Positions 54,601 to 64,000 of a stretch of 64,000 nucleotides of DNA are shown piece after piece (the first letter of the stretch is position 1; each line of letters starts with the position of its first letter). The DNA is from Crossaster papposus (lineage: Eukaryota; Echinodermata; Asteroidea; Velatida; Solasteridae). The notes beneath the pieces are model-generated. The model did no database searches. It saw only the letters and a list, made by a program, of their open reading frames with translations, and was not told where the DNA came from. Where the stretch lies: contig JBAIAA010000597.1 in NCBI GenBank assembly GCA_037893245.1, positions 186,001 through 250,000 on the forward strand, given 5' to 3'. The translations under genes and the position numbers were made by a program.

Positions 54601-57197
54601 TCCCCGGTGAGCCGGACACCCTATTGCTCCCTAGAGTTAAAGGTTCCTTGTTTGAATGTATCAATCAACGCACACAACACACATTCTTAAATTTGTATCC
54701 TTGTAAAGCATTTATTCTGATTTGTATCTTGTCCCTGTAGTTAACTACATGTGTATGAGTATGTATAATTGTTCAGATGATATCTTTATGTTGAGGCAAA
54801 AAAAATGTCTTTCTTCTCTTGTTTTAGTCCCCATGAAACATTGCCTGAAATACTGCATAAACACATGGCTAAAAGAACTGGTGACACAACCACAGTGATT
54901 GTCAACAGAAAGCGTGTACTCCATTCAACACTTCTTGCAACAGCTGATACCTTCAACTACCTTGACACACCAGTCATCGTATTTCCAGGAGAGGATGGGG
55001 AGGATGGTGGAGGCCCCAGGCGAGAATATTTCAAGTAAGTGGGTTAATTGAATCTTCGTATTGGATTGTATTAAGTGTGTGTTTCCGATGACTTTAGGAA
55101 TTTGAAGCAGCAAGATTGAACTATAGCTTAAACACTGATGGCTTGTTAATTATGTTGGTCTTATTCCCAAACCCTTTTTGCAGGCTCCTGATGAAAGAGG
55201 TATCACAGCGTATGGGAGTTTTCGACGTCAATATAATGCATCTCAGGGAAGGCAAATACAGGCGTGCAGGTGAATTTGTGCGTTGGAGTCTAATCCATGG
55301 TGGGCCTGGTTTGAGTGGATTGAGCCCCCTTGTGTTTAACCTGATGACAGGATCCCATGTATCTATGGAAACACACTTGGATGAGATAAAAGATGTACCC
55401 GACCTTGTCGCACGTGAAAATATGACTAAGGTGTGATATTACTTTTATACTTTTTTTTTCTTTTTGTAGTATAAGTTATTTCTTTCTGAAGTACTGTCAG
55501 GAAGTGATATGTTGTGTGTGATGTTTTTATTTAAAACGACATGAATGGAACTCAAACAAAGTGTTTTTTGATATTTTGATTTGCATTCCATTTCAATTTC
55601 CATCTATTTTTTTTTCGAAAGAGAATTACAGGGGAATCTGAAAAGATTGGCTCTTAGTCGTGGGATCATATCCTTCCTCATTTCTTTGCTAAGCAACCAA
55701 ATAATTTGCAGTACATGTTTACCTATTTGTTTAATTAATTCTGAAGTAAACACATATTTTGACAAAACATTTGTCAAGAAAACCACATTTTTTCAAAATG
55801 TTTCAGATCATGAACAGTACACAAGATGATTTCAACACTGTGATTTCTGACCTAACTGACTGGCTTTTGGACCAAGGAGTCTGTAATGTACATACATGTA
55901 CATATAATCGTCGTGCCACCTTAACTTGTGATCTCCTGACTCACATCATGTATTACAGGTATTTTGGTAATATTTTAAGATAATACAACCTGAAGCTGCT
56001 TATAGGCGCTGAGATCAAACACAATAACATCACAGCCCCCGCTGGTTCCCATTTATACACCCGGGTTCAGAGAAGCAACTGATGGTCAAGTGTCTTTCTC
56101 AAGAACACAAGTGTCAAAACCGGAATTCAAACCCACACTCCGATGACACAGCCATCAATAATTGAGTCCAATGCGCTTGACTACAACAAGGCCATATGAC
56201 ACGCCACAATAATTTATTACATTTTATGTATTGTTTTTTTGGCAAAATAATTATGGTTGAGCAATAAATGTTTTTTGCAGTTTCAAATCCAAAAATGGTT
56301 TGGCAATGCTATTCAGTTGTATACCTTTGCCCAAGCATGCAGTGGTGCTTGATCACATAACACATTGCTTTTTTTCCTTTTGAAGGGTACAACCAGCTGT
56401 GATGCAATTTACAGAAGGCCTGGGAGAGATGTGGGAGGATGTAAGAAGGAATTCTAACGAACTTCGATTTGTTTTCGTCTGGAAGGCAGCACCTCCTCTT
56501 ACTTTCATCGAGTTTCGAAAGCTGTACGTTATCAACTATGCACCTGTGGGGTCCAACTATCGGGACCTAGAGGAGGACAGCATTTACAGCTTTGAAGTTT
56601 TCCTGGAGAAGGCATCAAGTAAGTAAATCACTATCTATGTAAACTTTAAACATTTAATCTAGAAACAAAATTCATACAATTGAAGAATTTTGATTGTTTT
56701 TTCATACTAAAAGAGAAATGTCGAGTTCTTAAACTGCTTGCTTGTTTTCAAACAACCATAGCTTATAAGGGATATGGTAACATGGTTTCGCAGCTAACCT
56801 TGCTTTAAAAAAAATTCCATGTTGTGCACGATTATTTTATTTTGATTTCCTAGTGCAAACACAAGTACCACTGGCCATTATTTGGAGTTAGAAGCTTCTG
56901 AAACACTTACAGAAAATGTGTTTACCTTTATTTATTGGTTATTTAGGTGGACGAGCTGCTGTTTCCATCCCAGAAGTTATTGAGTTCTGGACAGGTGCTG
57001 ATAAGGTACCACCATGTGGGTTTCCTTCTGACTTAACTGTAGAATTCTACAACAAAGAGCCAAATGTTAAAAGAATGCCAAGTAGCTCGACTTGTGTTCC
57101 AGTGATAAGGATCCCGAGAGGGATTGATGACCCGACAGAATTGACAAAACTGATGGAGTATGCAATTCAGTGTGCTCACGGCTTTGGGAAAATTTAA
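51655..57197 (+). CDS. HECT E3 ubiquitin ligase-like gene (SAM-like N terminus), eleven exons
   Basis: Exons are 51,655-51,717, 52,580-52,675, 52,977-53,407, 53,635-53,703, 54,051-54,107, 54,202-54,356, 54,828-55,034, 55,184-55,430, 55,807-55,958, 56,386-56,618 and 56,947-57,197; about 650 residues. Exons 1-2 look like a SAM domain (DLEHLLDTFVANQ ... LFELLGVNRVGDRVRI-like). Exon 3 has a basic linker and SRDASLNEIQDQFLKLYF. Exons 4-6 are acidic. Exons 7-11 form a HECT domain: FPGEDGEDGGGPRREYFKLL, FVRWSLIHGGPGLS, FVFVWKAAPPL, and the catalytic cysteine in MPSSSTC (codon 57,093-57,095) with terminal GFGKI. HECT cysteines accept ubiquitin as a thioester. All phases agree except exon 1 to 2, which is off by one base. 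This suggests a missed micro-exon, a sequence error or decay at the N terminus. Confidence 0.85.
52891..52940. repeat. 50-bp hairpin repeat (AGCTGTTTCGG family), copy 1
   Basis: TAGCTGTTTCGG ... GAAACAGCTCTTGTTTTCG forms a 12-bp stem. The same ~50-bp sequence recurs at 61,506-61,560. It lies in intron 2 of the HECT gene. Confidence 0.7.
56005..56200 (-). repeat. tRNA-derived SINE fragment in HECT intron 9
   Basis: On the minus strand there is an A-box-like TAGTCAAGCGCATTGGACTC, then a B-box-like GGGTTTGAATTCC, then GACACTTGTGTTCTTGAGAA and AGACACTTGACC. The segment after the B-box is characteristic of SINEs shared by several marine deuterostomes. The 5' end is degraded. Confidence 0.7.
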
Positions 57198-58170
57198 GTC
57201 CAATAACTTGAGGCTTTTACTTTGCATGACACATTCATGAAGGTAGATTGTATCAAAGAGTTCTAAAGTCCCTTGGCAAATTCGTCAAGCTAAGGCTATA
57301 AACAGTACATATGACCGAAATGAACTTGTCAGAACTACAATATTTCTTTGGAATGGAGGTGTTGTTTGGTTTGGTTGTTGTTTTGGTTGTTGTTTGGTTT
57401 GTTTTTTGCCGGTGTAAGGGCCAAACATTGGTTGTTTTTTTTTTTAATTTTTAAATTTTTTAAGAAACATGTATTGTGTTATATTTCCTGGAATTAGTTT
57501 TCTGGAATGAATTTAGAAAATTTATTAAATTATATCATATACATGTTTCAAAAACAAATACCATTCATAGGACCAAGTTGTCGTTCACAATAGTTTACTT
57601 GGGTAATAATTGCTGTCTATAATGTTTAGGAAATTAATCTGCTGAGTAAATTACATGGAAACCAGTTATGGGGAAAAACATTTAGTGTTTTGGCTGGTAC
57701 TACCCGAGTGTGCAGCGAATACTGTTTTTTTCTTAAACAATATCTTCTCAAGCGGGGATGTAACACGAACCCCGTTGTTTAAAGGATGTTTGTCTTAGTC
57801 CTGTAAATATCAAAATGACAGTACAAAAATGTTATCATAAAGAAACTAAAGTGAACCTTTCATTTTTCTTTAGTTCCATGACCAATGGCCAGTATTTTTT
57901 ATTTAAAATGACATGTCAAGACAAATACAATGTATTTTAGAGGTTTCACAGGTTTCACTGTATGTATGGTTAGGGGGTCTTTTCTGGAAATGCAGAACTC
58001 TATGGAAGTGGCCTCTTTTAAACGTTTAATGTCATGTATAACGGTAAGTAATAATGTTTCATTGTTGTTTTGGTTGTGTTTAAAATCTACTTTGCCTATA
58101 ACTTTCGCCTTTTGTGCCATGTTTCTCCATGAAATCCTAAACAACACAATTGTTGATAACCTATCACACG
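57198..58170. other. 3' flank of the HECT gene, non-coding
   Basis: No gene is recognised. It contains a GGTTGTTTTGGTTGTTGTTT-like simple repeat at about 57,365-57,405. Confidence 0.4.
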
Positions 58171-58178
58171 TCACTGTA

Positions 58179-58395
58179 TGGAGCGCCAAAAGTGGACAAC
58201 CGTATTTTTTAGATTTTCTGGTAGTATAATTTTAGGTTTTCGGAAATTGCGACAACGGTTTTTAACAAACTCAATTTTTGGCTAGCAGAAATTTGGATTG
58301 TACTTACACAACTATTTCGATGCCTCAAAAGTGAACAACTAAAAAATTCAGATTCTTGCTAGCATAAAATACGGTTGTCCACTTTTGGCGCTCCA
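58179..58395. mobile_element. TA-flanked MITE, 217 bp (Tc1/mariner-like)
   Basis: Termini TGGAGCGCCAAAAGTGGACA and its inverted complement (27-31 bp identical), with TA on both sides (58,177-58,178 and 58,396-58,397). No coding capacity. Confidence 0.88.
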
Positions 58396-58397
58396 TA

Positions 58398-59137
58398 ATT
58401 ATCAACATTTACACTATGCATAATCTTGTTTTCACAGTTTTTGAGTGTGTTCTAAGCGTTTGAAGTTCTAAATTAGATGTTTGCAGTTTTTTCACACGGT
58501 AACATTTTTCTTCGATTTCAATTTAGTGTTATTTGTATACACTTTTAATACCTATGAAAATTTTACATTATAAGTCTATATCAGTGTAATAAACGATGAA
58601 GCTTTATGGAGATTGTCTCAAAAAGGCTGTTAAAAGACCAAGTAAGATTTTGACAATAATCATGCAAATTATTCTATCCGATGCTTTTAATTTTCAGATA
58701 CTGCCAGTTATGTAATTTGTTAATTATAGTATGTATGTAAGCAGTTATGTAAGTTTTGAACTTCAGGTCAATGACATGGTGATATTTTGACTTGATTTCC
58801 AATTAGTACTGGTATTAATTATTTTGTATACCTATTTTTTAAAATAATTATGATAGTTTTACATTATGAGCCTGAATCAGTGCAATGATTATTAATCTTT
58901 ACGGAGAAGTGACATCAGGGTATAACCAAATTGTTTTAGATAGAAAAATATTTTGATAATAAATCTATATGACAATGGCGTGTGTGGTTATCGAGTTATT
59001 GTGTCATTTAAGTTTGTTTAAAGAATGTGAAACATACTGAATAATAGGCCTAATGGTTTCATTTTACACCTAATAATTATTTAAAAAAAAAAAAAAATTA
59101 CGATTTTAACTGATATATTTTCTTAAACAATAATAGT
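58398..59137. other. No recognised gene
   Basis: AT-rich. Two diverged tandem-like segments (58,530-58,620 and 58,790-58,900, both with ACATTATRAGYCTRWATCAG-type sequence) suggest an old local duplication. Confidence 0.35.
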
Positions 59138-59362
59138 CTTCTGGAAGCCCTCCCCTACCAAAAAAACCCAAAACAATTGGCTACTTGCTAGATTCCACCA
59201 CTGACGTCACCAATGTGTAAGTTATTCATAAGCTGTTAATAAGCATTTCAGAGGACAATTATTTAGAAACAGTAAACAGTTTAGTCCACCTCGTGTTACG
59301 TAATATATGTGACGATGGCGGTGGAATCGAGCAGGTGACCCTTTTTGGGCGGGCGTTGCAGT
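59138..59362. repeat. Palindromic terminal block, left
   Basis: It begins CTTCTGGAAGCCC and closes with GGGCGGGCGTTGCAG. Internal arms are GATTCCACCACTGACGTCAC and GTGACGATGGCGGTGGAATC. The same kind of block, with the same following sequence (TTTTTAAAGAAAATAAATC), occurs at 63,533-63,742. The two enclose the integrase gene. Confidence 0.7.
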
Positions 59363-59523
59363 AGAGTACTATTTTTAAAGAAAATAAATCAATACAAAAT
59401 ATACCGGAAGACGCAAAAAAAAATGGTTTTTAAGTGTTATTGTTTTATAATTATACGGTCTATAATAAAACTATTTTTACCGAGTACGTCACATATCTTT
59501 AAAGGGTTAATGACATTACGGAT

Positions 59524-62500
59524 TTATGCCTGCATTCTTGCCAGCAGCCACTGAAATAATGCTATGCCTTCCGTACATGACAAGGGCATTCTTCTGCCAT
59601 GTGCGACAAGGAGGTCTTGGCATACGGCTTCGAATTCTTCGGAGCATCCATTCCGTGCAGGTGGTGATGTAAATTCTTGCTTAACTGCAACAATTTCTTG
59701 TTGGGGGAACAGGGATACTGTGGTCTTGCGCTCCTTGAAATATGAAATAAAAAATTGCACACAAGTTGTAATACATTGAAACTGGAGTAAAGGAAGAAGG
59801 TATAAGTATTATAATAAGATAATCAAAGTTTATGTGCCCGGTTGAGTTTGTCTTACGGGAGAGACATAACGGGATAATGTTCTGTAGCCAAATTAGACAG
59901 ACTTAGACACTTGTGCAATGGCATTTGGAATGCGCCTTGTTCGATGCTGGTTCCACTCAACTCTGACTTTGTCCAGTTCGGATTGGATAATTTGCATGAA
60001 GCTGAACCTCATACATTCCCTGTGTAAATAGGAAACTCACTTTGTCTTGAACAATCAATTGCAATAAAATGACATTTATTTGGTGCTCTAAATTGAAATG
60101 CACATTTTAAAACTTCAAAACTTCGATATTAACGTGATCGGAAATCCTGGATAAAACATGAGTTTTCGGTAATGATTTCTTTTAAACCTGAGCACCACAG
60201 AAATTGATGCAATTTGTACAGTTAGTTTGGATGGTGTGTGTGTAGTACATGTCTTAAAAACTATTTTAAAAAGATGTAGCTTTCCAATTAAATACATACA
60301 GGAAACATCGAGTTTATGTTCGCTGCTATCAACAATTATTTGATTTACAACGTAATGAAAGATTTTTAATTTAAAAATAAAGAACATTTCTAAAACTATG
60401 TCTAAGAGTGGGCTATACTTACACATGCAAAGCCGATGTGCAGTCCAACGTTCCTGTTTGAACCATATTTCTGAATCTGTCGACCCAGTAGTGAATCGTC
60501 ATGTCAGATAGTGTACGCCAATAACGTTCAATTCTCTGAATGTCAAATCAATACTAAATTACTTAATTTAAGAGAATGAACTGTAGGGTTAGGAGGATGT
60601 ATTGAGTTATACCGGATCTGTCAGTCTGGTGATTGTTTTAATGATTGTTTGAATAATGGAATAATGTTCTGGGGGCGGAGATTTGTTGTTGCTTTAGGAC
60701 TCAATGACACGATTTACACGATAACAAGATAATTATCCAATACAAAATAGCAGATTTTCTTTTAATCCGTGACACTTTTTTCCATACATTTTTTCCTTGA
60801 TATCTTACATCCGTGCTACCATTTCAGAGAGCTATACTGGCGCATTGACATGTAGATGTAGTTATTGGCTTGTAATCCTTCACTGACACGGGTTGACATT
60901 TCAAAGACAAATAAACTTAAATATACATCAGAATTGTTACCCTTGTAGTATACAATTTGTCTTTTTGACCAAAGTCCTTTGTTTTAGTCATTATTTACGG
61001 AGATCCATAAATACCTGGTTGTGAGGAGAAGTGGAATAAATCACACAAGGACACCGCTGATGAACGACGTACTGTTCATGGAATGAAGTTTGGATCTGAG
61101 CTATCCGCGTGTTCTCGGTCCCTCTGTCCATTTGTACACACCTCGGGACAGCTGCATGTTGATGGATAAACAAAGTGTTCAATATGTACATTAAATATGT
61201 ACCATAACCGACAGACAATAAAACGTTACTGTTTTGATGTTTAGGCAATTTTTCACGTGACATTTTACCTTTGATATCTTCCACAAAGTCCATAAAATAG
61301 GATGCTGTCACTTCAAGATCCCTGTTTGTGTGTGCTACTTTCAACCACAGCAGTCGTCTCGGGAGAACCTGGGTAAAATTATAAACATGAATTTATGACC
61401 ATTAAAAAAAGCACCGAGAATACACCGTAAAGAATCTTCGCCTTCCACTGGAACGGTTCGTGGTCCCCTTGCCGGTATGCCGTACCTAATCGCGCTCTGG
61501 ATATGTAGCTGTTTCGGTATTTCAGCCGAAACAGCTCTTGTTTTCGTCAAAGTTTTTTTTTAAGTTTGAAAAAATAATTTAAAAAAAGTGTTGTAAAATT
61601 GATATAATTTATGATAACTATGTACTCTCTTTGAAAACATTTATGGCACCGTCGTCTGTCTTAAGAAGACCAAATATCAGTCACCGTTATCATGCCTTCA
61701 TTGTTCTATAAACAGCTAGGCTACTGCAGTCTTTGATTGACTATGAAAACAACTATAACCCGACCACCTGAAATCAACAAAAATCAACAAGTCAACAAAA
61801 TGGGTTTCGAGCGTTGCCCAAACTATGAAAAACATACCCATCTATGGCACCATGAATCCCGAAGCCGTAATTCCTCAATTTATCGTACTGATCAACGTGC
61901 ACAGCATAATTAGGGCCTGGGTTTGAGTACACACGTCGTCTCAGCTGGTGCCTTCTGCGGCTCTCAACTCCTTCAGGGTCAAGCATTCGTTGCCCTTCTA
62001 AAATGACATCTCTTTAATGAAAAGAAGACAAAGATGGCGTCAGTTTTTTAGTCTCCCATATCGAATGACCACGATAAAGTGTTACATGTCTTTGTTATCT
62101 AACCTTGGCACACGGACTCCGTAGCGGGTTAGCATTCTTCTCCCCATCATCCTGCATCCAAAATTTCGTCCACTGCCCCTGAGCTCTAACTGCGTTATGA
62201 AATATAATGGTTTTAAAAAAAAGTTTTCAATTGCTATATTTGATAGGATTACATTCATTGTAGGCCTACAACCTGTTAAATCAAGGATAGGATTTTGATA
62301 TTCAAATTTTTGGAGATAAAAAGTAATATCTTTTTCCATAGGCCTAACTTTCCGCAGTACTTAGAAGTGAAAAGTTTCTAAAAATGCATTATACTATCAA
62401 AAGCTGCTGTACTTCTTACCAAGTAAGTTTTTATTGCCATTCATTTTTGGAGTAGGCCTAATTACCAAACGTATACGGTCCCTTTAACCACTTCATTTGA

Positions 62501-63270
62501 AGTAAAACAGTTTTCCCATACATCCGTTTTTTGAACTTACTTGTAAATAATCAAGAAATGCGTCCAGCGTTGCATTCGGAGGATCCCTGCGACGCAAATT
62601 AAGCCTGCGAAGTATCCTTCCAACTGTTCTGACACTATGGTTATGGTTGTTATTATTATGAGAGAAAATCGAAGAAAAAAAGAAAATAAAATAAAACAAA
62701 ACACTACATCGAAAAGTGTTTCCAACTCATCCAACAATTACAGAAAGTGTTTATATTATTTAGAAGTTTATAGGCGGCCTATAATGTGTTTGGCGCTTTT
62801 TATCAAAAAGTCATAAATAACGATTTGTAGCTCTTATTAAATCAATCTTCCAGCTTGCCGTCAACTCTATGACGGAATGGGACCAAAAAGAATTACCACC
62901 ACTCCCACGTTTTTTAGCAATGACATACTTTTCATTCTACACAGACCTACATTTATATTTTAATAGGGCCTATTTGTCATCTTCATCATTTTCAAAATTG
63001 GAATCACAATTCTTTCTTCTAAAAAACATCGTTGTTAGTACCTTGGACCGTGAACCAAAGTAGTCTGTATAATAAAATGTTTCTCGTGGAAAAGTATAAA
63101 AGGTTCAAACAGTATCCACATTTTACTACTTACCAACAGTTGATATTATGCCGCAGAGATAAAATGGAACATATTTCCATGGAGGTGTATCCTGCACTAA
63201 AATAGTGGCGCACTAATTCATCTTTTAATGGCTTATAAGGAAAGTAATTAACTGATTTGTTATCCAGCAT
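59524..63270 (-). CDS. DDE integrase (rve-type) transposase gene, nine exons, probably frame-broken
   Basis: Exons are 63,270-63,134, 62,634-62,541, 62,189-62,104, 61,997-61,838, 61,368-61,269, 61,151-61,015, 60,535-60,423, 60,019-about 59,893 and about 59,734-59,524. Exons 1-2 form a helix-turn-helix (LVRHYFSAGYTSMEICSIL, then VRTVGRILRRLNLRRR). Exon 3 reads GSGRNFGCRMMGRRML. The catalytic core follows: D in YAVHVDQYDKL with IHGAIDG, D in CVQMDRGTEN, and E in RIERYWRTL. Exon 8 reads ECMRFSFMQIIQSEL. This is the integrase-core family common as uncharacterised proteins in fish and invertebrates. Most phases agree, but exons 3-4 are off by one. The start of exon 5 needs one more base to join FSR to RLLWLKV, so this copy may be inactive. 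Confidence 0.78.
61506..61560. repeat. 50-bp hairpin repeat (AGCTGTTTCGG family), copy 2
   Basis: TAGCTGTTTCGG-TATTTCAG-CCGAAACAGCTCTTG, then TTTTCGTCAAAGTTTT, matching 52,891-52,940 in the same orientation. It lies in intron 4 of the integrase gene. Confidence 0.7.
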
Positions 63271-63532
63271 TAAATATACATGACCTTTCGACACATTCAT
63301 TTCTACCTTTGTTCAAATTAATGACAAGTGTATTGTTTTTCTTGTAAGACAAAGTCAAAATCCTCTTGTCAAATGTAGCCTACTTAAAGGATGTGTGACG
63401 TAGGCTACTCAGTAATAATAGTTTTATTGTAGACCTTATAATGATTAAACATTAAAACAATTTGAAATAAACATTTAAAGTCTTCCAGTATATTTGTATT
63501 TGATTGATTTTCTTCATAAATAATACAGTTAA

Positions 63533-63742
63533 TTCTGGAACGCCCAGAAAAATGCGCCACTTACTCTATTCCACCAACGACGTCACATGTATTATACGTA
63601 ACATACACATGGGCTAGACTAAACCGTTAAAACTGTTTGAACATAATTGTCTTATGGAATGCCCATGAATAAATCACGCAATGGTAACGTCGGTGGTCGA
63701 ATCTGGCAAGAAGCCTATTTTATATGTGGGCATTCCAGAAGA
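63533..63742. repeat. Palindromic terminal block, right
   Basis: It opens TTCTGGAACGCCCAG and closes GTGGGCATTCCAGAAG. Inner arms are TTCCACCAACGACGTCAC and GGTAACGTCGGTGGTCGAAT. It is followed by TTTTTAAAGAAAATAAATCC, as at the left block. Confidence 0.7.
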
Positions 63743-64000
63743 CCAGTTTATTTTTAAAGAAAATAAATCCATTAAAAAAAGACCAGAAGACAATTTGTTT
63801 TTATTTATGTTTCATTGTTTAATCATAATAAGGCGTAAAGTGAAACCATTATTATTGAGTCTCACACCTTATCATATTAATTATTATTCTACTGAGTCAA
63901 CATCAATCCCTTCAACATAATAGTCACCGTCTGAATTCCAATTCATGTTTATCAAATTAGGTGCGTGAAATACAAAAAGGGTCGTTGTTAAATAAATAAA

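Overview
This window is eukaryotic. It has AT-rich DNA, short exons with GT/AG junctions, and animal-type transposable-element proteins (THAP, SWIM, YqaJ, BEN, HECT, Crypton-like recombinase). The frequent words TACATGTA and TAGGCCTA, a tRNA-derived SINE of the type common in marine deuterostomes, and MITEs beginning AGGTAGTATACA suggest a marine invertebrate, most likely an echinoderm. This is inference; no rRNA or unambiguous host gene is present to settle it.

The window is mostly a nest of mobile elements, with two ordinary-looking multi-exon genes. From left to right: (1) 1-5.6 kb is an ISL2EU-type element with an IS5-like DDE transposase (+) converging on a SAP-SWIM-YqaJ nuclease (-), and a Myb/SANT gene just upstream of the nuclease. 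(2) 6.0-7.2 kb is a decayed LTR-retrotransposon gag-protease piece (-). (3) 8.5-8.8 kb is a perfect 10-bp minisatellite, and 9.1-9.7 kb is a non-LTR reverse-transcriptase tail (-). (4) 11.3-13.2 kb is an endonuclease-RNase H non-LTR remnant (-) hit by an 801-bp MITE. (5) 13.2-16.8 kb is a 50-bp satellite split by a TTAA-flanked element, which is itself split by a non-autonomous LTR retrotransposon with a 17-bp minisatellite.

(6) 17.3-32.3 kb is a second ISL2EU element (SWIM-YqaJ-PHD nuclease on +, THAP-DDE transposase on -). Its transposase intron holds an 8.6-kb TIR element (22,948-31,582) with a four-exon Sola-like transposase gene. (7) 32.3-34.6 kb is a foldback element with arms of about 1.07 kb. 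(8) 34.7-36.9 kb is a cluster of MITEs and hairpins. (9) 37-42 kb holds a partial SAMD3-like gene (+) and a complete six-exon BEN-domain gene (-). (10) 42.4-45.7 kb is a Crypton-like tyrosine recombinase element split by a second copy of the 11-kb MITE family. (11) 46.5-49.2 kb is a broken animal CACTA/EnSpm-type transposase (+). (12) 50.3-51.3 kb is a 41-bp satellite. (13) 51.6-57.2 kb is an eleven-exon HECT E3 ligase gene (+). (14) 59.1-63.8 kb is a nine-exon DDE-integrase gene (-) between two related palindromic blocks.

The clearest results are the nested insertions dated by target-site duplications (TSDs), the two ISL2EU gene pairs with different nuclease architectures, a MITE that supplies the stop codon of the BEN gene, and the integrase transposon at the right edge. 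Several ORFs are broken; two breaks in the second ISL2EU copy sit at seven-base homopolymers and may be assembly errors. Gene models here were built by reading splice sites and phases by eye.
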